Notes under the pieces: generated by a model | Database searches by the model: none | Told to the model about the DNA's origin: nothing | What the model saw: the letters and a program-made list of their open reading frames with translations, nothing else | Shown: positions 34,852 to 43,504 of the stretch, piece by piece | Numbering within the stretch: position 1 is the first letter of the stretch | Layout of the letters: each line of letters starts with the position of its first letter | Assembly (NCBI GenBank): GCA_009692845.1 | Contig: SHYK01000002.1 | Coordinates: 372,001-436,000, forward strand | DNA: 64,000 nt | Direction: 5' to 3' | DNA from: Chloroflexota bacterium | GTDB taxonomy: Bacteria; Chloroflexota; UBA6077; SHYK01 | Position numbers and translations under genes: made by a program

Positions 34852-34879
34852 GGTATAATTTCCACTTAGCTTGACGCAA
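34852..34879 (-). promoter_or_regulatory. Candidate promoter of the ABC exporter pair
   Basis: On the minus strand TTGCGT (34879-34874), 16 bases, then TATACC (34857-34852), 28 bases before the first exporter ATG. It may add to read-through from the membrane-fusion gene. Confidence 0.35.
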
Positions 34880-34929
34880 TAGCGTCCTGCTTTGCAAGCG
34901 GGTTCAGACCTTCGCATTAGGGACCATCG

Positions 34930-35730
34930 TCAGCTCGAGCTGAGGCAGTCCCGCTTAGTCAACGTATCCGGTATCCAGATCTTCACGCTGGCTGAGGTGC
35001 CCAGCACGAGGGGCAGCTGCCCGTAGTTCACCCGGAGCCGGACCGGAATGAGCTGGGCCCCTCGAAATGGGCTAGTGGATTGCGCATTGGTCCCCTGAGC
35101 CAGCCGGGCCGAAGTCGATGCGCTCACCCGTCCAACGGTTTCAACCTGAGCGAGCAGCGTTTGGCCGAGAGCGTTTACCGTGACTTCCGCGCACTGGCCG
35201 GGTCGCACCCGCCCAATCTGACCTTCGTCGATTTGCGCTTCGACCCAAAGCGCGGTTGGGTCCACGAGCACAACGAGCGGCCGTCCAGCGGTAGCAGTCT
35301 CACCCGGGTTTCCACTCCGGGCTACCACAAGCCCGTCAATCGGGGCCCGCACGGAGACGAGCGGCACCGCTGCCGTTCCGCCGGATATGGTGGCCAGCAC
35401 CTGACCGCGAGAGACGTCGTCGCCGATTTCGACCGGAATGGATCGAATCTGGCCGTTGGCTGGGCTTGCCACGCTAACCGCGGTGCCCTCGATCGTGGCC
35501 AGGTCGGTCGCCACATAGGTAATCTGGTTGTTCCAGTAGAGAAGTCCCACCATGCCGACCAGGATCGCTCCGGCGAAAAGAAAAAGGAATCCAGGCGGGC
35601 GGGGTACACCGATGTTGCGGCGGGCGGGGGGAGCCTGCGTCTCGTCAGAGGGTGGGCTGCGCCGAGGCCCGCTTGGGGGGACCGCCTCCCGAGCGGCGGT
35701 TCCCGGGGGGGGTGAAAGAGTCTCCGTCAT
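34930..35730 (-). CDS. Membrane-fusion (HlyD/EmrA-like) protein
   Basis: The 266-residue protein has a Pro/Ser-rich cytoplasmic head, one membrane helix (PPGFLFLFAGAILVGMVGLLYW, about 44-65) and an external biotinyl-lipoyl domain (VASPANGQIRSIPVEIGDDV, PLVSVRAPIDGLVVARSGNP) with the beta-barrel part (LWVEAQIDEGQIGRVRPGQCA). The long coiled-coil of classical HlyD proteins is missing. It precedes the ABC exporter genes by 105 bases on the same strand and is likely its extracytoplasmic adaptor. The end carries a lone Cys (KRDCLSSS). Confidence 0.82.
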   Translation of the reverse strand: MTETLSPPPGTAAREAVPPSGPRRSPPSDETQAPPARRNIGVPRPPGFLFLFAGAILVGMVGLLYWNNQITYVATDLATIEGTAVSVASPANGQIRSIPVEIGDDVSRGQVLATISGGTAAVPLVSVRAPIDGLVVARSGNPGETATAGRPLVVLVDPTALWVEAQIDEGQIGRVRPGQCAEVTVNALGQTLLAQVETVGRVSASTSARLAQGTNAQSTSPFRGAQLIPVRLRVNYGQLPLVLGTSASVKIWIPDTLTKRDCLSSS

Positions 35731-36067
35731 GCTGGTTTGTGCTCCGGGTGCGCCCCATATGTGCTTCTGGTTATCAGCGTATCAGGGCTTTTCAATCGAT
35801 GCGCCATGGTACCGCAAATCCGGCTATCGGCCGATGATCGGGGTATGTTAGTGACGTTGCCTCGGCAGCATTCAGATCGATTTCTGGCGGTTAACCTGGC
35901 CTGATCTCTTAGGTTGAACTACTAACCATCGTAGGCGGGCTGAACCCAGGGAGGCGGGTCTGCGCTCAGCCTGTAGCGTGGTTGATCCCCCGGGCAGGGC
36001 ACTCAGGATGCTATGCTCTCTCGGCGCCGGTCGGGGTGCAAAATTTTGTGCAGACGGTAGGAGGACG
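35731..36067. other. Intergenic stretch between divergent genes
   Basis: About 340 bases separate the membrane-fusion gene and the two-TM protein gene. I see no coding frame with a ribosome site, no hairpin terminator and no clear promoter pair. It must hold both divergent promoters. Confidence 0.5.
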
Positions 36068-36610
36068 ATGAAATCCCAGGACGATACCAACCTCAGCCCA
36101 GAGGCCCTTCGCGCTTTCGTACAGAGCCACCTCGTCCGCAATCCGAGTAGCGATGAGACTCACCTGATCAACGGGTGGCGGGTGAAATTTGGTCGGCCAA
36201 TCTACTCTGCGGAGGCGGCCGCTCTACACGCCGTCTACGTGGAGGAGGACGCTGAGCGGCAAAAGCGACAGGCCGCGGAGTTGGCCACGGCCGAGGCCAG
36301 AAAGCCCAAAGGCCTCGCCCGCCTCGGGACGATGGGCTGGCAGACCGAGACCTTCGTCGGAACCGTGTTGATCGTGGGCGGTTCCTACGGGATTCTCGGA
36401 GTCGAGCAGGCCAGCTATATCATGTTCGTTATCGTCGGTATCACGCAGGGGGTTGGACTGATCCCGTTGCTTGGCCTGGGATTCTTCTTCGGCCGGGGTA
36501 TCACCCTGGCCCTGCGGGCGCTTTTGCGCATTCCCCCGGGTTCCGCCGGCGGGGTGTTGCTCTCACCGGATCTGGTCGAAGCCCTGAGCGCGGTACCGCT
36601 GCCTGCATAA
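36068..36610 (+). CDS. Two-TM protein of an unrecognised family, paralogue A
   Basis: ATG 36068 has AGGAGG upstream and gives 180 residues. The cytosolic first half holds ALRAFVQSHLVRNPSSDETH, LINGWRVKFGR and EAAALHAVYVEEDAERQKR, then AEARKPKGLARLGTMGW leads into two membrane helices (FVGTVLIVGGSYGILG and SYIMFVIVGITQGVGLIPLLGLGFF). The protein at 38861 shares this layout with near-identical blocks (HLxNGWRVKFGR, DAER, GLAR, GxEQA.Y). I know no family name. The conserved RNPxxDExHL and GWRVKFGR blocks suggest a folded helical domain at the membrane surface. Confidence 0.7.
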   Translation: MKSQDDTNLSPEALRAFVQSHLVRNPSSDETHLINGWRVKFGRPIYSAEAAALHAVYVEEDAERQKRQAAELATAEARKPKGLARLGTMGWQTETFVGTVLIVGGSYGILGVEQASYIMFVIVGITQGVGLIPLLGLGFFFGRGITLALRALLRIPPGSAGGVLLSPDLVEALSAVPLPA

Positions 36611-36674
36611 TAGAAGCTAGACTCAGCTCACGATTCATAAGACCATCTGCGGTGCGAAAACAGGGGAATCGGCA

Positions 36675-37544
36675 ATGGCCGCGATCCAGGGACCCGATCC
36701 GAGTCCAGTTAGACCGCATTACCAGTTGCCCGCCGGGGCCTGTGACGCCCACTGCCATATCTACGGCCCGGCCAGCAAATTTCCGTACGTGCCGGGCACC
36801 GCTTATTTGCCGCCCGACGCACCTTTCGAGCAGTTGCAGACTTTACATAACTTTCTGGGTTTCGAGCGGGCCATCATCGTCCACCCCAGCCCTCACGGCA
36901 CTGACAATCGGGTCACGCTGGACGGCATCGCGCGCAGCAATGGTGCCTACCGGGGGGTAGCGGTCGTCGACGACGACATCACCGACGGGGAGCTGGAAGG
37001 GCTTCACCAGGGTGGTATTCGCGCCATTCGGTTCAATTTCGTGGCGCACCTGGGCGGGGCGCCGGAGCTCCCGATCTTCGAGCGACTCTGCGCGCGGGTC
37101 AAACCGTTGGGGTGGCACGTCGTGCTTCATTTCGACGCAAAGGATCTTCCCGGCTACGCGGACCTCATTGGTCGAATGCCGGTTCCGTTTGTCATCGACC
37201 ATATGGGTCGGGTCCAGGCCGAAGGGGGCCTGGACCAGCAACCCTTCAAGACACTGCTCGAGCTCATGAGAAACCCGCTCGCCTGGGTGAAGGTGACCGG
37301 TCCCGAGCGAGTTTCGACCGCGGGGCCGCCTTTCCACGATGCGATCCCGTTTGCCCGGGCGCTGATCGAGGCAGCCCCAGACCGAGTGCTGTGGGGGACC
37401 GACTGGCCCCATCCCAATGTGAAGTGGATGCCGAACGACGGCGCGCTAGTGAACCTGTTCGAATTGTTCACCGACGATGAAGGACTGCGCCACAAAGTGC
37501 TGGTCGACAACCCGACCCGCCTGTACTGGCCCGAGCAGCTCTGA
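36675..37544 (+). CDS. Amidohydrolase, 2-pyrone-4,6-dicarboxylate lactonase (LigI)-like
   Basis: The 289-residue TIM-barrel protein has the LigI-type motifs DAHCHIYGP (residues 24-32), IRFNFVAHLGG, HVVLHFDAKDL, VIDHMGR and RVLWGTDWPHPN with the terminal Asp. LigI members hydrolyse lactones or related dicarboxylates without needing a metal. It follows paralogue A by 65 bases on the same strand. The substrate may differ from pyrone dicarboxylate because no protocatechuate pathway genes are nearby. Confidence 0.87.
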   Translation: MAAIQGPDPSPVRPHYQLPAGACDAHCHIYGPASKFPYVPGTAYLPPDAPFEQLQTLHNFLGFERAIIVHPSPHGTDNRVTLDGIARSNGAYRGVAVVDDDITDGELEGLHQGGIRAIRFNFVAHLGGAPELPIFERLCARVKPLGWHVVLHFDAKDLPGYADLIGRMPVPFVIDHMGRVQAEGGLDQQPFKTLLELMRNPLAWVKVTGPERVSTAGPPFHDAIPFARALIEAAPDRVLWGTDWPHPNVKWMPNDGALVNLFELFTDDEGLRHKVLVDNPTRLYWPEQL

Positions 37545-37552
37545 GCCCGCGC

Positions 37553-38638
37553 TTAATTAGTCGGGGACGGATCGCGGCCTCGCCGACGGTCGCCTAATCG
37601 GGCCGCCATCTCTTCGGCGCTCAGACTGTACTGATCGAAAGCCGCCCGCAGGTGGGACACTTCATAGTGGGCGTAGATCTTCTTCGTGGTCTCCGGGCTG
37701 GCGTGGCCCAGGATGTCCTGGACCTCCGAGAGCTTCGCGCCCTGGTTGAGCATTACGGTCGCCTTGGCATGGCGAAAATCGTGAGTCGAAATCGGAACCT
37801 CGGCGAGCCGGGCGTATTTCTTGACGGTGGCCCAGATGGAGAGGGGCGACAGCCGGTAGTTGGAGCCGCGCCCCCGCGGGCGTCCCCGCGCCCGGTCGTG
37901 TCGGATGAAGACCGGCTCGTACTGGTCGATGCGGCCCTCCAGATACGCGCGGATGGCTTCGGCCGCTTCATCTGACAGGAACACCACGCGCTCTCGGTCG
38001 CCCTTGCCGCGAATGATGCCCTGGGTCGCCCATCCGTCGTCCAGGTCGGAGCGATCCAGCCGGGACACCTCTTCTCGGCGCATGCCAGTCGCAAAAAGTG
38101 TGAGGATGATCGCCCGGTCCCGCAGCACTTCGAGGTAGGCGGCGTGTGCCTTCAGGGGGTCGGGTAGGGGAGTATTCTTGACATAAAGCACCAGCATCGG
38201 CAGCCGGGCGTCGACCCGAGGCGTCCGGTAGGGGACCCGTCCCATGGCTTGACTCGCATGCTCGCGGATCGCCTCGAAGCTGACCCCGGCGGCCAGGAGA
38301 TGACGTTGAGAAAGGAAGCGAAACAGGGCCCGTACGCCAGCCACGTACGTAGCAATTGTCGCCCGGTCTTCACGCCCATAGCTACGCACCAGCCAGGTTT
38401 GAAACTCGGCCAGGATAGTCTCTTCGAGCTCACCGGTGCCCAGGGTCGACGGCTTCAGGTGAAGCGTGCCCAGGTATTCATCAAATCGACGGAGCGCCGA
38501 AGCATAGGTGGTAACGGTCCGGGGGGATTTTGCAGCCAGGGATTCGAGGAAGAATCCCTCCGCGTCCTTCAGGACGACCGACGCGGCCACAACTGCCAGA
38601 TTTCGAGCCACACTACCCCCAGAATCCTTCGCTTTCAT
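37553..38638 (-). CDS. Tyrosine recombinase / integrase
   Basis: ATG 38638 gives 361 residues: an N-terminal SAM-like core-binding domain (SPRTVTTYASALRRFDEYLG) and a catalytic domain with the Arg in ATGMRREEVSRLDR, the beta-hairpin Lys in RGKGDRERVVFL, HDFRHAKA (HxxR), LGHASPETTKKIYAHY with the second His and the nucleophilic Tyr. All catalytic residues are present. No att-like repeats were found immediately around it. It lies between the two paralogous two-TM genes on the opposite strand and may be a chromosomal XerC/D-type enzyme or an element integrase. Confidence 0.9.
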   Translation of the reverse strand: MKAKDSGGSVARNLAVVAASVVLKDAEGFFLESLAAKSPRTVTTYASALRRFDEYLGTLHLKPSTLGTGELEETILAEFQTWLVRSYGREDRATIATYVAGVRALFRFLSQRHLLAAGVSFEAIREHASQAMGRVPYRTPRVDARLPMLVLYVKNTPLPDPLKAHAAYLEVLRDRAIILTLFATGMRREEVSRLDRSDLDDGWATQGIIRGKGDRERVVFLSDEAAEAIRAYLEGRIDQYEPVFIRHDRARGRPRGRGSNYRLSPLSIWATVKKYARLAEVPISTHDFRHAKATVMLNQGAKLSEVQDILGHASPETTKKIYAHYEVSHLRAAFDQYSLSAEEMAARLGDRRRGRDPSPTN

Positions 38639-38860
38639 ACAGCATAGGGAATCGGGCGGGTCTGGAACGGGGCTTACTGTGTGCAAGATGTGACCCGTTA
38701 CTGCGGCGCACAGGCGCACGATTTGGATGAGTGCGCGTGCGGGAGATTCTATAAGCCCGCAGCCGAGGCGGGCCGCAAAAGTCTTATCGGGGGCGCATCG
38801 ACGGGGTGCTCCCCTGGCCCGATAATTGAAAACAGTTTGAGTGTGATCGGGGTCGCCTAC

Positions 38861-39337
38861 ATGAGTATGGCTGGTGGTTCAGAGCGCGATGACGCGATCC
38901 GGGCCTTCGTCTTGGAGCACATCAATAGGAATCCCGACGCCGATGAGAACCATTTGTTGAACGGCTGGCGAGTGAAGTTCGGCCGTTCGCTCGAAGCCTC
39001 CGAATCGGAGGCTCTGCACGAGGCCTATTTGCAGGGGGACGCGGAACGCACGGAACGAATCGCAAGCGCCATGGCAATTGCCGAGGCCAACCGGCCGCGG
39101 GGGCTTGCTCGAGTAGCCGCTATTGGCTGGAAGGGCCAGATCGTGCTCGGAACGCCCCTGATCATTGCGTTGATCTACGCCGTATTCGGGTGGGAGCAGG
39201 CGACGTATTTCCTGGGCGTTTACGGCGCGATCACCGAGGGCTTCATCATGATTCCGATCGCCGGCGCGGGCTGGCTCATTGGACGGGTGATCATCCGCGG
39301 GCTACGCGCCCGAGTGAATCGCCACGCTCGTTCCTAG
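38861..39337 (+). CDS. Two-TM protein of an unrecognised family, paralogue B
   Basis: ATG 38861 gives 158 residues with the same plan as the protein at 36068: AIRAFVLEHINRNPDADENH, LLNGWRVKFGR, ALHEAYLQGDAERTERI, NRPRGLARVAAIGW, then two helices (IVLGTPLIIALIYAVFG and YGAITEGFIMIPIAGAGWLIG). It lacks the 20-residue tail of paralogue A. The ribosome site is poor, and ATG 38867 is an alternative start. Function unknown. Confidence 0.7.
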   Translation: MSMAGGSERDDAIRAFVLEHINRNPDADENHLLNGWRVKFGRSLEASESEALHEAYLQGDAERTERIASAMAIAEANRPRGLARVAAIGWKGQIVLGTPLIIALIYAVFGWEQATYFLGVYGAITEGFIMIPIAGAGWLIGRVIIRGLRARVNRHARS

Positions 39338-39442
39338 TCGTGGCAAGCTAAGATTGCCTCCTAGTGGAGCGTGTTTTCGTCCCTGACGAGACATAACGCT
39401 GAGTCTGTACTGTTTTCAGTGTGGGGGAGCTTGGAGTCTGCG

Positions 39443-40252
39443 ATGAGCGAGACGACCGTTGCTGGCGCACGATTCTCACGCGAAGATGTGCCCGCGAATT
39501 ATGAACGGCTGCTGGTCCCGCACGTGTTTGATCCGTGGGCCAGAGTGCTGCTTGATCTGGCGAAAGTCAGCCTAGGCGAATCCGTGCTCGACGTCGCAAC
39601 GGGCCCCGGCACGGTCGCGCGCCTGGCAGCTGAGCGCGTCGGGCCAGCCGGCCACGTCACAGGAGTGGACATAAGCCGACCCATGCTCGAAGTCGCGCGT
39701 GCAAAGCTGAAAGGTCCTCAAGCGGCATCCGTCGAGTTCATCGAGTCACCGGCGGTGCCCTTACCGGTCCCCGACGGGACCATCGACCTCGTCACGTGCC
39801 AGCAAGGCCTGCAATTCTTTCCCAATCGAGATGCGGCCTTGGCCGAAATGCTGCGCGTCCTCAAGCCCGGCGGCAGACTTGCGGTCGCGCTCTGGGCCGG
39901 TACGCCACCTATCCCACGCCAGGCCATTCGACAATTCCTCGCTGCCGAGGGGTTCGATGTACCAATCCCGGTGTACCCGGATCCCCAGGAGCTACGCAGC
40001 GCGCTGCTGGCCGCCGGCTTCTCCGCCGTCACATGTGAACCCGCCACTCTCGCGATTGAATGGGAAAGTGCGGAGCAAGTCTTTGAGACGTTCCCGACGT
40101 CGGAATGGGCTTCTCGTCTCGCTAAGCTCTCAGCCGAACGCCAGCAAGCCGCTCTCGATGTCGCGCGAGCCGAAATCCTTGCTCTAGTCCAAGATGGCAA
40201 GGTGCGGTACGAGACCCGGGCGAATATCGGACTGGGGCGAAAGCCGACCTGA
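39443..40252 (+). CDS. SAM-dependent methyltransferase, UbiE/COQ5-like
   Basis: ATG 39443 with GGAG upstream gives 269 residues. SAM motif VLDVATGPGTVARLAAERVG, acidic loop VTGVDISRPMLEVARAKL, motif II IDLVTCQQGLQFFPNRDAAL and motif III RVLKPGGRLAVALWA are all present. The C-terminal cap (PDPQELRSALLAAGF) is typical of small-molecule methyltransferases. Substrate unknown. Confidence 0.85.
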   Translation: MSETTVAGARFSREDVPANYERLLVPHVFDPWARVLLDLAKVSLGESVLDVATGPGTVARLAAERVGPAGHVTGVDISRPMLEVARAKLKGPQAASVEFIESPAVPLPVPDGTIDLVTCQQGLQFFPNRDAALAEMLRVLKPGGRLAVALWAGTPPIPRQAIRQFLAAEGFDVPIPVYPDPQELRSALLAAGFSAVTCEPATLAIEWESAEQVFETFPTSEWASRLAKLSAERQQAALDVARAEILALVQDGKVRYETRANIGLGRKPT

Positions 40253-40436
40253 TCAGTCACCAGCAGTGCTTACGATAATGTGAATTATCTCTAGCATAAG
40301 CCAAATTGGGTTCCTCCCCTCCCTCCCCGACGAAAACGTCTCCACCGCCAAACGCGAACCGGACGAAGCGAAATCGCGAAGCCGCTGCTATACTGGGCGA
40401 AGTCAGGCCAATTTCAACTCGAGGCGGCTGAAGGCC

Positions 40437-41081
40437 ATGGGCAACCGGCTCATCACCATAACGGAGGCCCTCGGTAGTGGAGCCCCCCAGGTTAGCCGCG
40501 CTGTGGGTGATCGCCTGGGCATCCGGGTTGTGGACCGGGAAGTGCTCCTGCGGGCGGCCCAATCGGCTGGGGTCACTGCCCAGACCATCGAAGAAGCCGA
40601 GCGCGCGCCTTCCTTCCTCGCCCGCATGGCCGACTGGCTCCAGAGCTCCTGGCAGCCCGCCGATACAGACGGGGTCTTCGAGAACCACCTCAACCTCTCG
40701 ATCGTGACTAACGACCGCTACCGGGAACTCATCGAAGAAGTCATCCGTAATATTGCTGACACCGGCGATGCCGTCATTCTCGGGCACGGGGCGCACGTCA
40801 TTCTCCGAGACCATCCAGATGGGATCCGGGTCTATCTCAACGCGCCTTTCGCGACTCGAGTCGCCCGAGTCATGGAAGCGGAGAGCCTCGACCAGCCCGC
40901 AGCCGAGAAGCTCGCTCGCGAGCACGACCTGTCCCGACGCAGTTTCTTCGAGGAGACCCACAAAGTTCGTCGCAACGAGGCGCAGAACTACGATCTGTGC
41001 TTGCGGACCGACAAGCTGAGCTTTGACGCTTGCGCTGCGGCCATCTGCCTGGTGTTAGATGAGGTGCAGGCGCCCGCCTAA
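40437..41081 (+). CDS. Cytidylate kinase-like family protein
   Basis: The 214-residue protein is a P-loop kinase-like protein: LITITEALGSGAPQVSRAVG replaces the usual SREYGSGG-type loop and lacks its Lys, followed by GIRVVDREVLLRAAQSAGV, GDAVILGHGAHVIL and VYLNAPFATRVARVM. The family is annotated as cytidylate kinase-like, but true nucleotide kinase activity is doubtful without the P-loop Lys. It converges with cysG. Confidence 0.75.
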   Translation: MGNRLITITEALGSGAPQVSRAVGDRLGIRVVDREVLLRAAQSAGVTAQTIEEAERAPSFLARMADWLQSSWQPADTDGVFENHLNLSIVTNDRYRELIEEVIRNIADTGDAVILGHGAHVILRDHPDGIRVYLNAPFATRVARVMEAESLDQPAAEKLAREHDLSRRSFFEETHKVRRNEAQNYDLCLRTDKLSFDACAAAICLVLDEVQAPA

Positions 41082-41103
41082 CGGCGGCCGACTCACTTCA
41101 GAA

Positions 41104-42573
41104 CTAGGTTCCGGATGAGGACCCGGTTTTCGGCGCGGGAGACCCTCCTCCGCCCTCTGCCTCAAACCACGCCAGCTCGGTAGCGAGGCCCGCGACCGCG
41201 CCAATCACCGTTGTCGCGGGGGCTTGGATAACAAGCGCCAAGGCTTGTTGCGCGATATCCGCCAGCGTCCCCTGCACGACTCGCTGGTCCGCCGACATTC
41301 CATGTTCGATGATCGCGGCCGGTGTGTCGGCCGACAGCCCGGCCTTTAAGAGCTCTCTCGTAATGTCTGGCAGCGTCTCGACCCCCATGAGCAGAACTAA
41401 GGTCCCGCCCAGATCGCTCACCGCTTGCCAGTCCACGGGTGGCCCGGACGGTCCCTGCTGACCGGTGATAACGGTGAAGGAAGTCGACAGCCCGCGATGA
41501 GTCACCGGAATGCCGGCATAAGCGGGCACTCCAACGGCCGCCGTCACGCCAGGGATGACTGTAAACAGCACGCCGGCCCCGACCGCTGCCAGGGCTTCCT
41601 CCCCGCCTCGCCCGAAGACGAAGGGATCGCCGCCTTTGAGACGGACAACTGCAAGGCCGGCCCGCGCTTCAGCGCAAATGAAGGCGTTGATTTCGTCCTG
41701 GCTCATGGGCCCCTCTTCCCGGGGTCCCTTTCCCACATAGACAAGCCGCGCCTCCGGCCGCGCCCATTTGAGCAAAGCTTCGTTCGCCAGTCGATCGTAC
41801 AGAACCACATCCGCCGTCTCGAGGGCGCGTTTTCCGGCGATGGTCAGCAAGCCTGGATCGCCCGGGCCCGCCCCGACCAATATGATTCGCCCTTTCCGCT
41901 CTCGGCCGCTGGAGTCGTCGGCCGGCCCGCCTTCCGCCGCCGTGCTCAAACCCAACCCGTGCCGAAGGCTTGCTTCGGCGCCCCGAGTATCACTGCTACA
42001 CAGCCGCGCCAGGGCGTCGCCCCGCAGCGCGGCTTGCCACGTCTCGGGGTCGATGGCCACTCCCCTAGTCCGAGCCTCGGCCCGCAAAGAACTCGTTATG
42101 TCAAGTAATAAGGCGTACTCGGCCGGTAGCAGGGCCTCGAGGGTTTCCCGGATGAATCGAGCGAAGGCAGGGCTATTCCCTCCAGTGCCAATGGCAATCT
42201 GGAGATCTCCCCGCCGAACCACGGCGGGCATGATGAAATCGCATCGGTCGGGATCGTCGGCTACGTTCACGAGCACATGCCGAGCTCGGGCTTCGGCGGC
42301 GACGAGCTCGGTGACCGCTGGCTCGTCAGTTGCAACCATGACCAGCCTGGCGCCGGACAGATCTTCGGGTTGGAATTCGCGGTGAAGGAGCCTTACTCCG
42401 GTCTGGCTGGCGGCCAACTCGATGCCTGACGTCATGGTCGGAGCGACCACCAGAACATCATCAGCGCCTCCGTCCAGCAGACTGAGGACCTTCCGCTCGG
42501 CAACCGGCCCGCCACCTACCACTACGCAGCGTTGCCCCCGAAGATCGAGAGCCACCGGGAAATAGACGCTCAC
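41104..42573 (-). CDS. cysG: Bifunctional siroheme synthase: precorrin-2 dehydrogenase/ferrochelatase and uroporphyrinogen-III methyltransferase
   Basis: The 489-residue fusion makes siroheme from uroporphyrinogen III. Residues 1-150 are the NAD-dependent dehydrogenase/ferrochelatase (CVVVGGGPVAERKVLSLL; NVADDPDRCDFIMPAVVRRG). After a linker, residues 228-470 are the SAM-dependent C-methyltransferase (ILVGAGPGDPGLLTIAGKRA, VYVGKGPREEG, RLKGGDPFVFGRGGEE, VIPGVTAAVG). It is translationally coupled to hemD (ATGA) and supplies cofactor to the siroheme reductase encoded at the head of the operon. Confidence 0.94.
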   Translation of the reverse strand: MSVYFPVALDLRGQRCVVVGGGPVAERKVLSLLDGGADDVLVVAPTMTSGIELAASQTGVRLLHREFQPEDLSGARLVMVATDEPAVTELVAAEARARHVLVNVADDPDRCDFIMPAVVRRGDLQIAIGTGGNSPAFARFIRETLEALLPAEYALLLDITSSLRAEARTRGVAIDPETWQAALRGDALARLCSSDTRGAEASLRHGLGLSTAAEGGPADDSSGRERKGRIILVGAGPGDPGLLTIAGKRALETADVVLYDRLANEALLKWARPEARLVYVGKGPREEGPMSQDEINAFICAEARAGLAVVRLKGGDPFVFGRGGEEALAAVGAGVLFTVIPGVTAAVGVPAYAGIPVTHRGLSTSFTVITGQQGPSGPPVDWQAVSDLGGTLVLLMGVETLPDITRELLKAGLSADTPAAIIEHGMSADQRVVQGTLADIAQQALALVIQAPATTVIGAVAGLATELAWFEAEGGGGSPAPKTGSSSGT

Positions 42574-43412
42574 TGACCTGGCTGACCCCGCGCAGCAAAG
42601 ACGTCGCCCAGAGCCATGATCAAGTGCCCCATCTTCGGATGCTCGGGTTCCAGATCCACCTTGACGCCCTGGCTACGGACCGCGTCGGCGGCGACCGGCC
42701 CAACTGCCGCGATCACCATCCGCGGGCTATTAAGCGCCTCCCGCAACTCCTCCGAGCGGTTGCAGGCCTCGGCTATGGCGAACAGGTTATTGATCTGCGA
42801 AGAGCTCAGAATCGCTAGCGCGTCGACCCGTCCTTCAGTGCAAGCCGCGATCAGGGTCTCAACACCGGTGGTTTCGGCCGGTCCTTCCCATCGATACGGA
42901 GCTACTTCATCGACGGTGACCCCCATCTCGGCCAGGCCGAGTCGGAACCGCTCGAGGAAGGGAGTCGTCCCGCCGTAGACCTGGAGGCCGATGCATTTCC
43001 CGCGCAGCTCCCAGTCGGCAAAGGCCTCCAGCAGCTCGTCGGTCGTGTTCGGCTCGGGGGGAACAAAGTCAATCCGAATTCCGTGATCCCGAAGCACCTT
43101 GACTGGCTTTGGTCCCCGGGCGACTACTCGAGCATTAGCCAAAGCGTCCTGAGCCCGGGCGGACAGGCCGTGCCGATCCGCACAGCTCAGCAGTGCCTGA
43201 CAACCCACCCCGGTGAGAAAGATCACCAGGTCGAAGCGTCGGTCAGCGAGGCGCTCTAGCCAGCGGCGAAGGGGCTCGTCATCCGCAACCGGCACTTCAC
43301 GGAGCGCTGGCACCACGAGCGGCGTCCCGTTCTGTAGCCGGACCAGGTGCTCGACCTCTTGCGAGCGCCGAGCCTCCAGCAAAGCGATGGTTCGCCCCGA
43401 TAGATTGCTCAC
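42570..43412 (-). CDS. hemD: Uroporphyrinogen-III synthase
   Basis: The 280-residue protein has the two-domain HemD layout: RTIALLEARRSQEVEHLVRL, LVIFLTGVGCQALLSC, LANARVVARGPKPVKVL, GLQVYGGTTPFLERFRLGL and the late VIAAVGPVAADAVRSQGVKV. HemD cyclises hydroxymethylbilane with D-ring inversion. Its stop overlaps the cysG start by four bases. Position between the reductase and cysG fits a siroheme supply role. Confidence 0.88.
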   Translation of the reverse strand: MSNLSGRTIALLEARRSQEVEHLVRLQNGTPLVVPALREVPVADDEPLRRWLERLADRRFDLVIFLTGVGCQALLSCADRHGLSARAQDALANARVVARGPKPVKVLRDHGIRIDFVPPEPNTTDELLEAFADWELRGKCIGLQVYGGTTPFLERFRLGLAEMGVTVDEVAPYRWEGPAETTGVETLIAACTEGRVDALAILSSSQINNLFAIAEACNRSEELREALNSPRMVIAAVGPVAADAVRSQGVKVDLEPEHPKMGHLIMALGDVFAARGQPGQ

Positions 43413-43504
43413 CGACGCCTAACTAAAGCTGGCCGACATCCGAGACGCTCAGTCACGCGGCCCGACCTAGTGTGGACAAACCCGACCATGCCGCCCGCTC
43501 GGGC

